Below are positions 41,702 to 51,900 of a stretch of 61,635 bases of DNA, one piece after another; the stretch's first letter is position 1; every line of letters starts with the position of its first letter. The notes beneath the pieces are model-generated. The model saw only the letters and a program-made list of their open reading frames with translations, was not told the origin of the DNA and made no database searches. The translations under genes were made by a program, and so were the position numbers. The stretch comes from Gemmatimonadota bacterium. GTDB taxonomy: Bacteria > Latescibacterota > UBA2968 > UBA8231. The DNA lies in the NCBI GenBank assembly GCA_028875345.1, contig JAPPEG010000375.1, positions 1-61,635 on the forward strand, read 5' to 3'.

Positions 41702-42522
41702 AGGGATGGGGTTGGGGTATGCTTGCGTTGCTTTTTGCGGCAGGTTGCATTCGGTTCCCGCCGGATCTGCGCTATGCGCTACACATTGTGCCGCAGGAGA
41801 GCCTGCTAGAGGATGGTCGCTATTACTTCGACGCGGAGGATAGTACCGCGGTCTTCGAGCAGGAGGGGTTTCGCCTCAAGCTGCGCTACCTAAGTGATCA
41901 GGCCCTGAATCAGGAGTACGCTCGTTTTACCTTCCGTGAGCCGAATCTGAATCCCTTCACCTATGGTCAAGACCGCGACTTGGACCGGGGCTATGCGCCG
42001 CCGCGCTTTACCGTCTTTGAGATGACGGTGGTCAATCAGAGCTATCCCAAGGTGATGGTCGATCCGGCGAAGATGGTGCTGCGTACAGACCGGGGTGGCG
42101 AGTACAGATACTGGGGCGTGCTCAAGCGCGACGCGGATAACAGTTTTGAGCGCTATTACATGGAGCGGCGCGGCAAGGGCGGCAATGAAGATTACTACTA
42201 TCAGGAACGCATGGGCTTGGTGCGGGAGGCGTTGTTCAGGCGGCATACCTTTGTATTCAAAGGGGACGACTATACTGGTAAGGTCGTCTTTGCACCGCTG
42301 CACGCAGAGGTGCTAGCTATCGCTGTCGAGATAGAGGATATTGTCTTGCGGGTAGATGCTTTTGACCGCCCTAAAGAGGTAACAAGCGCCTCGTTTGCGT
42401 TTTCGGTGGCGCATGAGGTTGCCCCGGTGCCGCCAGTGGAGGAGGCGCACAACGTCCAGCCTGGGGGAGGGGAGCAAGACGAGGGCAGGGGCGAGCACCG
42501 TCTTGAGGATGCGGGCAGCTAA
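41698..42522 (+). CDS. Lipoprotein of unknown function whose tail runs into a repeat
   Basis: 274 residues from the ATG at 41698, overlapping the TPR stop (ATGA). Lipobox M-L-A-L-L-F-A-A-G-C. Residues about 30-240 form a beta-rich domain (F-T-V-F-E-M-T-V-V-N-Q-S-Y-P-K-V, Y-Y-Q-E-R-M-G-L-V-R-E-A-L-F-R-R-H-T-F-V-F-K-G). The last 15 or so residues and the stop are read from the antisense of a sequence that encodes a signal peptide at 15459 and 48275, so the original end was probably replaced by that repeat. Family unknown. Confidence 0.62.
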   Translation: MKGWGWGMLALLFAAGCIRFPPDLRYALHIVPQESLLEDGRYYFDAEDSTAVFEQEGFRLKLRYLSDQALNQEYARFTFREPNLNPFTYGQDRDLDRGYAPPRFTVFEMTVVNQSYPKVMVDPAKMVLRTDRGGEYRYWGVLKRDADNSFERYYMERRGKGGNEDYYYQERMGLVREALFRRHTFVFKGDDYTGKVVFAPLHAEVLAIAVEIEDIVLRVDAFDRPKEVTSASFAFSVAHEVAPVPPVEEAHNVQPGGGEQDEGRGEHRLEDAGS

Positions 42523-42530
42523 CATGGCGT
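42458..42530. repeat. Third copy of the signal-peptide fragment
   Basis: About 70 bp closely similar to 15395-15465 and 48210-48280. On the minus strand it reads M-L-A-A-R-I-L-K-T-V-L-A-P-A-L-V-L-L-P-S-P from 42525 and then diverges. No promoter remains here. Confidence 0.6.
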
Positions 42531-42608
42531 TGGATGTATGCAAAGGTACTAGCTGTAGTCAACTAATTCTTAGAAGCCGCCTTAAATTTTTCTAAAGGAG
42601 TTCGCTCT

Positions 42609-45014
42609 ATGAAGTCTTTGATCGGCAGTCTCATCGGATTGGTGTTGAGCGTCAGCGTCGGTGCGGAACCCCTTCTTGAAGGCCACGTACGCCTGCCGTC
42701 TGGACAGCCAGCAGCCGACGTGCAAGTGCGGTTATTCGACCTGACCGATCTGCGCCGATTCGTCGTCACGACAACGGACGAGACTGGGTATTTCGCATTG
42801 CCGCTACGAGCATTCTCTACGGACAGGGGCACGGCTCTGCCAACCGATTTTGCACTAGGGCAGAATTATCCTAACCCGTTCAATCCTTCTACCATCATTC
42901 CCTACCAGATACCGGCGTCTGCCCATGTGCGGTTGGAAGTGTTCAATATGCTGGGACAGCACTTGGCAACGTTAGTGGATGGAGAACGGTCGGCGGGGGT
43001 GCATACAGCGCAGTGGGATGGGACGGATGCAGCGGGGCGAGCCGTGGGGGCGGGAGTATATATCTACCGGCTGAGCGGCGGCGGACTGACGGTTAGTCAG
43101 CGGATGGTGCTGGTCGACGGGCAGGCGGGGGTACCAAGGGCAGGGATGGCTCTGGAGCAGATGCCGTCGGCGGTGGAGGGGCCAATAGCAGCCGACTTTC
43201 CAGACTATGGGTTGACCGTCACCGGCGAGGGTTTGGTCGCATATGTGGATCCGGCCTTTCGAGTGGGAGCTGATGTATCTTCCGTCGTGGTCGAACATCA
43301 CGACGGGATTCCACGGATGAAGCGCGCCGCGAGTGGTATTTTGGGGGATGTGAACAACGATGGCCAAGTCAATGTCTCTGACGTCTTGTATGTTATGCTA
43401 TATACCGAAGATCCCTCTATTACGCTTCCCAACAACGGCGATATTACTCTCGGTGATGTAAATGGCGATGGCATAGTCGATTTCGCCGATGCCTTGCTCC
43501 TTGCTAGGTATAGCAGCGATCCGTCCGACCCCACGTTGCCCACAGGGATCGGCCTAGGCTCCACAGATGACCATGGCAACACTCTTTCTGAGGCGACTAA
43601 GGTCTCTTTGGGAAGTTCGATCTCTGGTTCACTATCAGTTGATGATACAGATTACTTCACAATTGAAGTGCCTACTTCTGGAGTCTTATTAGTCTATACG
43701 ACCGGTAGTACGGATACCTATGGCTCTATTTTGGATGAATCTGAAGCCGCCTTGGTCGATGATAACGATGATGGCCTAGGTACCAATTTTCGGGTCTCTA
43801 CTTCCGTTAGTGCAGGAACCTACTATATCCGAGTACGAGGTCACAACTTGGATACAGGGGCCTATGCGCTTTATGTGGCTAGCCCCCTCGACTTGGTGGT
43901 TGAGTCGCCTTCGATAGGAGATACCACCTTAGCGTTTGGGCAATCGTTTACGCTGCAGACGACGGTGCAAAACCAAGGGGCCGGCGAAGCCGATGCGACG
44001 AAGCTTACCTACTACCGCTCGACCGATGCGACGATTTCCCTAAGCGACACGCCCTTTGGCTCCGATACCGTGGGCAATCTGAACGCCTTGGCTACTAGTA
44101 CGGAGTCGATTTCTTCGACGGCTCCAGAAAATGCGGGGACCTACTACTACGGTGCTTGCGTTGAGAGCGTTCCCGGAGAGACTAATACTGACAACAACTG
44201 CTCTACTGGTCTGCGGGTGACCGTGTCGAGTGCTGCCGTGGATCCAGCCACCCCTTTGTTGCAGATGTACTGGACGGACTGGGGCACGGAGACAATTCAA
44301 CGTGCTGACTTAGACGGTTCCAACGTCGAAACCCTCGTCACCGGAGTGAACAGTTCCGGCCTTGCCTTGGATGTGACCGAGGGCAAAATATACTACTCGA
44401 CTAGGGGTAAGATCCGGCGTGCTGACTTAGACGGTTCCAACGTCGAAACCCTCGTCACCGGAGTGAGCAGTTCCGGCCTTGCCTTGGATGTGACTGAGGG
44501 CAAAATATACTGGACGGAGCGGTCCGAGCATAGGATCCGGCGTGCCAACTTGAACGGTTCCAATATCGAAATCCTCGCCGGGGGACACGGACAGTCGAGG
44601 GCTGTCCTAAGAGTAAGCGCTCCATACGGCTTCGCCTTGGACACGGCTTGGAACAAGATGTACTGGACGGACATAAGCACGGAGACAATTCAACGTGCCG
44701 ACTTGAACGGTTCCAATGTCGAAACCCTCGTCGCCGGAGTGAACGGTTTAGGACTCACATTGGATATAGCCGGGGGCAAAATGTACTACTCGACTAGGGG
44801 TAAAATCCGGCGTGCTGACTTGGACGGTTCCAATGTCGAAACCCTCGTCACCGGAGTGACCACCTTCGGCCTCGCCTTGAATGTAGCCGAGGGCAAGATG
44901 TACTGGACGTACCGGCATAGGGGTAAAATCCAGCGTGCCGACTTGGACGGTTCCAATGTCGAAACCCTCGTCACCGGATTGGATACTCCGGACGGCATCA
45001 CCCTCGGGCCTTGA
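42609..45014 (+). CDS. Exported multidomain protein: FlgD-like, dockerin, PPC, CARDB, YWTD repeats
   Basis: 801 residues with AAAGGAG upstream. Signal peptide (I-G-S-L-I-G-L-V-L-S-V-S-V-G-A). In order: a short carboxypeptidase-regulatory-like segment (25-70), a FlgD-like module at about 80-175 (N-Y-P-N-P-F-N-P-S-T-I-I, here near the N-terminus), two dockerin-type loops at 246-300 (G-D-V-N-N-D-G-Q-V-N-V-S-D), a PPC-like domain near 310-410, a CARDB domain near 425-540, and about six LDL-receptor YWTD-type repeats to the end (M-Y-W-T-D, I-Q-R-A-D-L-D-G-S-N-V-E-T-L-V). The YWTD units repeat almost exactly at DNA level, so their number may vary. Likely an extracellular binding protein; the dockerin may pair with a cohesin-like partner not seen here. 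Confidence 0.75.
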   Translation: MKSLIGSLIGLVLSVSVGAEPLLEGHVRLPSGQPAADVQVRLFDLTDLRRFVVTTTDETGYFALPLRAFSTDRGTALPTDFALGQNYPNPFNPSTIIPYQIPASAHVRLEVFNMLGQHLATLVDGERSAGVHTAQWDGTDAAGRAVGAGVYIYRLSGGGLTVSQRMVLVDGQAGVPRAGMALEQMPSAVEGPIAADFPDYGLTVTGEGLVAYVDPAFRVGADVSSVVVEHHDGIPRMKRAASGILGDVNNDGQVNVSDVLYVMLYTEDPSITLPNNGDITLGDVNGDGIVDFADALLLARYSSDPSDPTLPTGIGLGSTDDHGNTLSEATKVSLGSSISGSLSVDDTDYFTIEVPTSGVLLVYTTGSTDTYGSILDESEAALVDDNDDGLGTNFRVSTSVSAGTYYIRVRGHNLDTGAYALYVASPLDLVVESPSIGDTTLAFGQSFTLQTTVQNQGAGEADATKLTYYRSTDATISLSDTPFGSDTVGNLNALATSTESISSTAPENAGTYYYGACVESVPGETNTDNNCSTGLRVTVSSAAVDPATPLLQMYWTDWGTETIQRADLDGSNVETLVTGVNSSGLALDVTEGKIYYSTRGKIRRADLDGSNVETLVTGVSSSGLALDVTEGKIYWTERSEHRIRRANLNGSNIEILAGGHGQSRAVLRVSAPYGFALDTAWNKMYWTDISTETIQRADLNGSNVETLVAGVNGLGLTLDIAGGKMYYSTRGKIRRADLDGSNVETLVTGVTTFGLALNVAEGKMYWTYRHRGKIQRADLDGSNVETLVTGLDTPDGITLGP

Positions 45015-45038
45015 GTAACGTGGACAAGATCTGACCTT

Positions 45039-48038
45039 ATGAAGACCATAATCGGGGGGCTCATTGGGTTGATCTTGGCAGACAATGTTGGCGCGGAGCA
45101 TCCTGCAGAGGTACTGAGGGGAAGTGTGCTTCCTCAAGGCTTTAGCTTGGGCCAGAACTATCCCAATCCTTTCAATCCTTCTACGATTGTTCCCTACCAA
45201 CTGTCGGTTTCTGCCCACGTGCGGTTGGAGGTGTTCAATCTACTAGGACAGCGCATTGCGACGTTGGTCGATGGGCAACGGCCGGCTGGTGCTCATACCG
45301 CGATGTGGAATGCCACAGGTGCGGCGGGGGTTTATATCTATCGGCTGACGATGGGTGGGGCGAGTCTGGCCCGCCGAATGGTGCTAGTTGATGGGCTAGC
45401 TGGAATTCCGATCGGCAAGGCGGTAGCCCCGCTCACTGACTCATCATCGCCTCCAGCTCCAGACTTGGTGGTTCTGTCGCCTTGGGTAAATCACAGTCCC
45501 CAGAAAACAGGGCAACCCTTTAGGATAAAAGCTATAGTGCGCAACCAAGGAAACGGGGAGGCGGCTTCGACGACCTTGCGCTACTACCGCTCGACTAATG
45601 CGACGATCTCTGTAAAAGATAGTCTGGTAGGTACGGATGATGTGATCCGCCTAAACGCTTCACGCAACAGTCCAGAGTCGATTGCCGTGAAGGCCCCGTG
45701 GACGGTAGGAACTTATTACTATGGGGCATGTGTAGATGCGGTGATCGGCGAGAGCAACACCAATAACAACTGTTCGGATGCCGTGCGTACTGAGGTGATT
45801 CCTATAGGGACCACCAATGGCAGATCGGCACTGGTAGCCCTGTACAACTCGACGGATGGACCCAACTGGAAGAACAATACCAACTGGCTGAGCAACAAAC
45901 CCCTTGCGGATTGGTATGGCGTCACAGTTTCTAACTGGGAGGTTACGGAACTGAATCTTTCCAGCAATAAGTTGAGTGGGACAATCCCACCGGCGCTGGG
46001 CGAACTGTCTAATCTGACGGTGCTGTCTCTTCACACTAACGCCCTGATGGGTGCGCTGCCGTCGGCGTTGGGCGAATTATCCAATCTGACGGTGCTATCT
46101 CTTCACACCAATAATTTCACAGGTTCCCTTCCTCCGACGTTGGGCGAATTGTCCAACCTGCGCTATCTGTCTCTTCACACCAATAATTTCACAGGTCCCC
46201 TCCCACCGGTGTTGGGCGAATTGTCTGATCTGAAGGTGCTGTCTCTCCACACCAATAGTTTCACAGGTCTCCTTCCTCCGGCGTTGGGCGAACTGTCCAA
46301 TCTCCGCGATCTGTTTCTCTACGCCAACAATTTCACAGGTCCCCTTCCTCCGGCGTTGGGCGAACTGTCCAACTTGGAGAAGTTATACCTTAACTACAAC
46401 GCGGACCTGTCTGGAGTATTGCCTCGTGCGCTTACTCGCCTCAACCTCACAGATCTAATACTGGGTGGAACGTTGTTATGCATACCTCCGGATGCCGAAT
46501 TTCAGATGTGGCTACAGGGGATTCCGAATAGGCGCGTTCCCACCTGCGTCCGTAGCGACGGGCCGCAGGCGTACCTGACGCAGGCGACACAATCGCTGAC
46601 GCATCCCGTACCCTTAGTGGCCGGCGAGCCTGCTCTTTTGCGCGTGTTCGTCGCAACGGACAAGAATGTTGATGTCAGTATGCCCCCTGTGCGTGCGACC
46701 TTCTACCGCAATGGCAATTGGGTGCATACAGCGGACATTCCAAGGCGGAAAACGACGGTCCCTAGGATAGTTGACGAGGGGTCGCTCCCGGCGTCGGCCA
46801 ATGCAGAGATCCCTGGCTCGGTTGTGAGTCCAGGGTTGGAGATGGTGGTCGAAATTGATCCCCATGGCACGTTGGACCCCGCCTTGGGCATCGGTGGCCG
46901 CGTGCCTGAGACGGGTCGGATGGCTCTGGATGTGAGGGAAGTTCCACCGCTCCACCTGACGCTGGTCCCCTTGCTCTGGGAGGAAAACCCGGACCGTTCC
47001 GTGTTGGAGAAGATCGAGGGCTTGTCGGTCGATGACGATCTGTTCTGGCCGATGCGCGATCTCTTGCCCGTGCGCGATTTTAGCCTGAGAGTGCGCAGAC
47101 CCGTATGGACCTCGATGGATCCTGTGGTTGCCAACAGCGATGAACTGCTCGCTGAGATCGCGGCGATTCAGGTCTTGGATGGAGGACGCGGACACTACAT
47201 GGGTGTCCTACGGCGCGGTGGTGGTAAAGCCCTGATCCCTGGAACTGCGAGCGTATCGGTTCTCGACGGAATAACTATGGCGCACGAACTTGGACACAAT
47301 ATGACGCTCAAGCATTCCCCGTGTGGCAATGTGGATGCTGCCGACCTCCGTTATCCCTATAGAGACGGAACCATCGGCGCGTGGGGGTACAATTTCCGCA
47401 CTCGGACCTTAGTACATCCCAACACTCCGGACTTGATGAGCTACTGCGGGCCCCGTTGGATCAGCGACTACAACTTTAGCAAGGCACTCGAATACCGCCG
47501 CAGTAGGGAGCACAGCGCAGCGGCCAAGCCGCCTGCCCCGACGACGACAATGTTGCTATGGGGAAGAGTGAAGGCGAGCGGCGAACCCGTCCTCGAGCCA
47601 GCGTTTGTGGTCAACACCCCGCCGGTGCTGCCGCAGACGAGCGGGCCGTACCGGCTCACTGGTGAAAATGCCGACGGCAGCGAATTATTCGCTTTTAGCT
47701 TCGATATGGCCGCGAGCGCCGATGGAGACGGAGGCGCTGCCTTTGCGTTTGCCCTCCCAGTACAGCCGGAGTGGGCCGACGAACTGGAGCGCATCACGCT
47801 TTCCGGTCCTAAAGGGGCAGTAACGATGGATAGCGACGGCCCTCGGCCTGTCGCTATCCTGCAGGATCCCTCCACTGGACAAGTGCAAGGTATCCTGCGA
47901 GACTGGCCAGAGTCGGGGCCGGTTTTACGGACCGCACGGCAGGCGTTACCGGAACCGGGCCTCGTCGTTGTAAGCCGCGGCGTACCCTCTCTAAGCTCGT
48001 GGAGCGTCCTCTCGTCCGCCGAGACTCCGACTCCTTGA
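45039..48038 (+). CDS. Exported LRR protein with a metzincin-like protease domain
   Basis: 999 residues. Signal peptide (I-G-G-L-I-G-L-I-L-A-D-N-V-G-A), a FlgD-like module at about 30-125 (N-Y-P-N-P-F-N-P-S-T-I-V), a CARDB-like domain (140-250), then plant/SD-type leucine-rich repeats at about 300-470 with a regular 24-residue period (L-G-E-L-S-N-L-T-V-L-S-L-H-T-N). Near 748-760 lies A-H-E-L-G-H-N-M-T-L-K-H, a zinc site of the HExxHxxxxxH form, followed by P-D-L-M-S-Y-C, a plausible Met-turn. So it probably combines target recognition with extracellular proteolysis. 24 bp after the previous protein and sharing its N-terminal architecture. Confidence 0.75.
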   Translation: MKTIIGGLIGLILADNVGAEHPAEVLRGSVLPQGFSLGQNYPNPFNPSTIVPYQLSVSAHVRLEVFNLLGQRIATLVDGQRPAGAHTAMWNATGAAGVYIYRLTMGGASLARRMVLVDGLAGIPIGKAVAPLTDSSSPPAPDLVVLSPWVNHSPQKTGQPFRIKAIVRNQGNGEAASTTLRYYRSTNATISVKDSLVGTDDVIRLNASRNSPESIAVKAPWTVGTYYYGACVDAVIGESNTNNNCSDAVRTEVIPIGTTNGRSALVALYNSTDGPNWKNNTNWLSNKPLADWYGVTVSNWEVTELNLSSNKLSGTIPPALGELSNLTVLSLHTNALMGALPSALGELSNLTVLSLHTNNFTGSLPPTLGELSNLRYLSLHTNNFTGPLPPVLGELSDLKVLSLHTNSFTGLLPPALGELSNLRDLFLYANNFTGPLPPALGELSNLEKLYLNYNADLSGVLPRALTRLNLTDLILGGTLLCIPPDAEFQMWLQGIPNRRVPTCVRSDGPQAYLTQATQSLTHPVPLVAGEPALLRVFVATDKNVDVSMPPVRATFYRNGNWVHTADIPRRKTTVPRIVDEGSLPASANAEIPGSVVSPGLEMVVEIDPHGTLDPALGIGGRVPETGRMALDVREVPPLHLTLVPLLWEENPDRSVLEKIEGLSVDDDLFWPMRDLLPVRDFSLRVRRPVWTSMDPVVANSDELLAEIAAIQVLDGGRGHYMGVLRRGGGKALIPGTASVSVLDGITMAHELGHNMTLKHSPCGNVDAADLRYPYRDGTIGAWGYNFRTRTLVHPNTPDLMSYCGPRWISDYNFSKALEYRRSREHSAAAKPPAPTTTMLLWGRVKASGEPVLEPAFVVNTPPVLPQTSGPYRLTGENADGSELFAFSFDMAASADGDGGAAFAFALPVQPEWADELERITLSGPKGAVTMDSDGPRPVAILQDPSTGQVQGILRDWPESGPVLRTARQALPEPGLVVVSRGVPSLSSWSVLSSAETPTP

Positions 48039-48101
48039 GCAGTAGATTTCTTGGACGTGTTTTAAGGCCGCTTACCAGCTCCTTGCGCCTGGGAACTCAT
48101 C

Positions 48102-48275
48102 TCAACCTCGTCCTCTAGGTTCGTCGAAGCGGGCTACAATGCCCCGATATTCGCACTCGGCGCGTTGCAAGCCGTCGATATCGAGGGCCATATCGCGCTC
48201 AACGCTTGGGTTGGGGGAGGGCAGCAAGACGAGGGCGGGCGCGAGCACCGTCTTGAAGATGCGGGCAGCTAACAT
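48102..48275 (-). pseudogene. Truncated duplicate of the efflux-operon leader gene
   Basis: From the ATG at 48275 the frame reads M-L-A-A-R-I-F-K-T-V-L-A-P-A-L-V-L-L-P-S-P and follows the protein encoded at 14839-15459 for about 52 residues (to A-R-F-D-E), then meets unrelated sequence and a stop at 48102. The promoter is also conserved (48297-48325). Apart from this fragment the 500-bp gap 48039-48543 holds nothing recognisable. Confidence 0.7.
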
Positions 48276-48296
48276 GGCGTTGGGTAGGTACTAAAG

Positions 48297-48325
48297 ATGC
48301 TAGCTTAGCGGTGTATCTTTGTCAA
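48297..48325 (-). promoter_or_regulatory. Duplicated sigma70-type promoter of the truncated fragment
   Basis: Minus-strand TTGACA (48320-48325), 17-bp spacer, TAGCAT (48297-48302), the same as at 15468-15496. It would now transcribe the fragment away from the module B regulator. Confidence 0.6.
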
Positions 48326-48543
48326 GAAGCGCAGAGGGGTGGCTGTGGATGGCTCGCCGGGGTGGGACCACCTGCAAATACCCTACAGCGTCCAGCTAAT
48401 TAGGACGGTTCTTGACACGCATCTCTTTTGCCCCCTGTGGATATGCGCTATGATTTGGGAAGAGTGTATATCCGCCATGTCCTCACGCACGCAGAATACG
48501 ACCGTCGGACCCAGACAGGCACTTTATAGCTAAGGAGTACCCA

Positions 48544-48933
48544 ATGGTTGAAGTACTCGATTTTACCAAACCTCATGTGTTGAGAGACAAAGGAGAATAC
48601 GATATCGCTGTCGCCGAAATCGATACCCTCCTCGACACAGATCCTCAGCCCGGATCGGAGGAGTATGAGCGGCTAGAGTTTCTATCTGTTCTGGTGCAGG
48701 CTTATGAAGACACTCATTTCCCGGCTTATGAGCAGCCCACGCCCCAGGAAGTGGTTGATTTTATGCTGGAGCAGAAGGGCCTTGCTCGGGCCGATCTGGC
48801 GAAGTGGCTGGGCGGTAGAAGCCGAACATCGGAATTTTTTAATGGAATTCGCCCGCTCTCTATTCGGCAGATTGGCGCTTTGAGAGCACATTTGGGCATT
48901 CCAGCGGATTTATTGATGGGCTATAGATTATGA
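48544..48933 (+). CDS. HigA-like HTH protein coupled to regulator B
   Basis: 129 residues with AAGGAG before the ATG. The chain matches HigA-type antitoxins: an N-terminal helical segment (Y-D-I-A-V-A-E-I-D-T-L-L) and a Cro/C1 HTH at about 65-125 (A-R-A-D-L-A-K-W-L-G-G-R-S-R-T-S-E-F-F-N-G, R-P-L-S-I-R-Q-I-G-A-L-R-A-H-L-G-I-P-A-D-L-L-M). No HigB-type toxin gene is adjacent. Its stop overlaps the start of the propeller regulator as ATGA, so the two are probably co-translated; it may repress the operon or partner the regulator. Module A has no counterpart of this gene. Confidence 0.72.
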   Translation: MVEVLDFTKPHVLRDKGEYDIAVAEIDTLLDTDPQPGSEEYERLEFLSVLVQAYEDTHFPAYEQPTPQEVVDFMLEQKGLARADLAKWLGGRSRTSEFFNGIRPLSIRQIGALRAHLGIPADLLMGYRL

Positions 48934-51900
48934 GCGACCTATCCTTTGAGCATGTGTTGAGCAGTCAGTACACGGTCTTCGACGGGCTGGCTGGGATGCA
49001 CGTGGAAGATATCTACCAAGACCGCCGAGGCTTTCTCTGGATCGCCACGGCCGACGGCGGCGTCAGTCGGTTCGACAGCGCCCGGTTTGATACGTTTGGC
49101 CTCAAGGACGGCCTGCCCAATCTGACGGTCATGGCCATTGCCGAGGATGCGGACGGGCGGCTTTTGTTCGGCACGTTGGGCGGGGGACTTGCCGCGTACG
49201 ACGGGCGAGGCTTTCAGGTGTACACTACTGAGCACGGCCTACCTTCCAATGAGATCGTGGGCCTGCAAGCTCAGTCAGATGGCTCGATTGTGGCGATGAC
49301 TGGCGGAGGCGTGGCTTGGTTTGCCGAGGGCCGTTGCATAAGGAGGATAACCGAAGTTGGCGGCCAACCGTTGGGGCGAGTGTACGACATGGTCACTGAC
49401 GCGGGCGGTACTACTTGGCTGGCGGTGTGGAGTGGCGTCATCAGCTTGGATGGGCAGCGCATGGGACTCGGCGAAGAGGCGAACCAATGGCCTTGGAAAT
49501 TCGCCCAAGACCCCGCCGGCTATCTGTGGATTAGTTTCCATTACACGGGTACTGAAGTTTTGATCGGCCGCTATAATCCACGGGACCAACATTTTGCATG
49601 TCTTAACGTGGGCAAGGGCGACGAGGGGGTGGTGAATCACGGGACTCGGCATGTGCGGGCTGACGAGAGAGGCTGGCTCTGGCTGACTCACCGGGGCGTG
49701 ATGGTACACGATGGGCAGGAGTGGCATCCCTTTTCTGCTTCCTTGCCAGATATTGACTTTTCGGCCACGCGTCTGACCTACGAGGATCGCGAGGGCAATA
49801 TCTGGATTGGGCTTTGGGGGGGCGGACTGATTTTTTGCGATCCAGTCAGCATCCGGCGCTACACAGAAGCCGATGGCCTACCGGATCGAGAGATTCGCCA
49901 CTTGGGAGAAGACCATGAGGGTCGGATGTGGATTGGCACGATGGCGGGCATGGCTTGTATGGAAGAGGGACGAGTCCACCCGATCGAGACAAAGGAAATC
50001 GTCTCGGCGATGGTGGTGGATGGCCAGGGTCAGGTCTGGAGTGGTGGAGATGCGGGCAAGGTGTACAAGTGGGAGGGCCAAACGCCACAAGCGATCCCAG
50101 TGGCCGAAGGAACTCATTCAGAAGAAATCGCTGGGCTATGCGAAGATGAGCAAGGGCGTATCTGGGTCGGTACGTCAGAGGGCCGCTTCGGCTGGATAGA
50201 GGAAAATCGCTTTATCCATCTTGATGAAGGCAGCACCGCACTACAAGACCAAGACGGGTTATTCTGGGTCGGAGCGCTGCTGCAAGACCAAGATGGAGTA
50301 TTCTGGCTCGGTTCAGTTGGAGTGGTGCCGGCACTCTACTGTTACGAGGATGGGTGCTTGCGCCCGGCGGATATAGCCGAAGCGGAGTCCATCGCCTATG
50401 TCAACGTCTTGTGGGAGTACCAAAAAACGCTGTGGATCGGCACAGCCAAGGGGCTTTTTGCCCTTGATCTCTCGTCGCGGGAGGTGCGCCACTTTACTGC
50501 TGAACAGTTTGGGCTGTCGGCCAATGGCATCTTGGCGCTGACCGCCGACTCGCAGGGCAACATCTGGATGGGCACTAGCGGCGGCGGCGTCCTTCGCTAC
50601 GACGGCCAGACCTTCCAAAGTATCCGCTTGGGACCCTCCGCCCTCGAAAACATGGTCGAAGCCGTCCTGTGCGACCGTCGCGGTCGGCTGTGGTTTGGCA
50701 CGCGGGCGGGGCTGGTCGCCTATCAGCCGGGACACACGCCGCCGCGCTTGGTCATCCGCGAGGTGATGGCCGGTACCCTCTTGGCCGCGCCCGAAGCTGT
50801 ATCCTGCCCGGAGAGCACCCCTGAGATCCGCATTCACTTCCAGGGCATTAGCTTCCGCACTGGCGCGAGGCAGATGCGCTACAGCCACCGGCTGTCAGGC
50901 CACGATCCAGCGGAACAATGGAGTGCATTTACGGTTGCCGATACAGTTGCGTATAGCTCTCTGCCGGTGGGCGAGTATTGCTTTGAGGTGCGAACGATGG
51001 ACCGCGATGGCCTGCTGTCCGAGGTCGCTAGCTTAGAGATTCAAGTCCTTCCCGACGCCAAAACCGAACGCATTCACGCCCTTGAAAGCGTCTTGCGGGC
51101 GACCGACCACGTGGTGCACAGCCAGAGCTGGGCGATGCGCCAAGTGATGGAACAGACTGTGCGGGTCGCCGAGACAGCCATGACCGTGCTGGTGCTAGGC
51201 GAGACCGGCACCGGCAAGGGCTTACTGGCGCAGACCATCCACGAGACAAGCACCCGCCGCAAGCGGCCTTTTATCCAAGTCAATTGCGGGGCGCTGCCGG
51301 CCGGGTTGGTCGAAAGCGAGTTGTTCGGCCACGAGAAGGGGGCCTTTACCGGGGCGGCGAGCCGTCAACTCGGGCGCTTTGAACTGGCCGATGGAGGTAC
51401 GCTCTTTTTGGACGAAATCGGCGATTTGCCGTTGGAGTCTCAGCGGGTGCTGCTGCACATCTTAGAGGAGAATGCCCTGACTCGCGTCGGCGGCGAGCAG
51501 CCTGTAAAGGTGGATGTGCGGGTGATTGCGGCGACCAACCGGGACCTGCGGCGAGCCATCCAAGAGGGCGCGTTCCGCGAAGACCTATTCTACCGCCTGA
51601 GCGTCTTCACGTTAGAGCTTCCGCCGCTGCGGCAACGACAGGAGGATATACCGGCTTTGGCGGCGCATTTTGCCGAGCGATATGCCCAGCACCTGCGGCG
51701 TCCGGTGCCGACGATAGACGAGGGGGTGGTCGCGCACTTGCAGGGGTATGCTTGGCCGGGGAATGTGCGGGAGTTGGAGCACCTGATCAACAGGGCGGTC
51801 TTGCTGTGCGAGGACGGGGTGATCCGCGTTGGTGATTTACTGCTGCCGTCGGTTGGACGGCGGGCTGGCGATGCGGTGCCTCCAGCGCCAGCGGCCGGCG

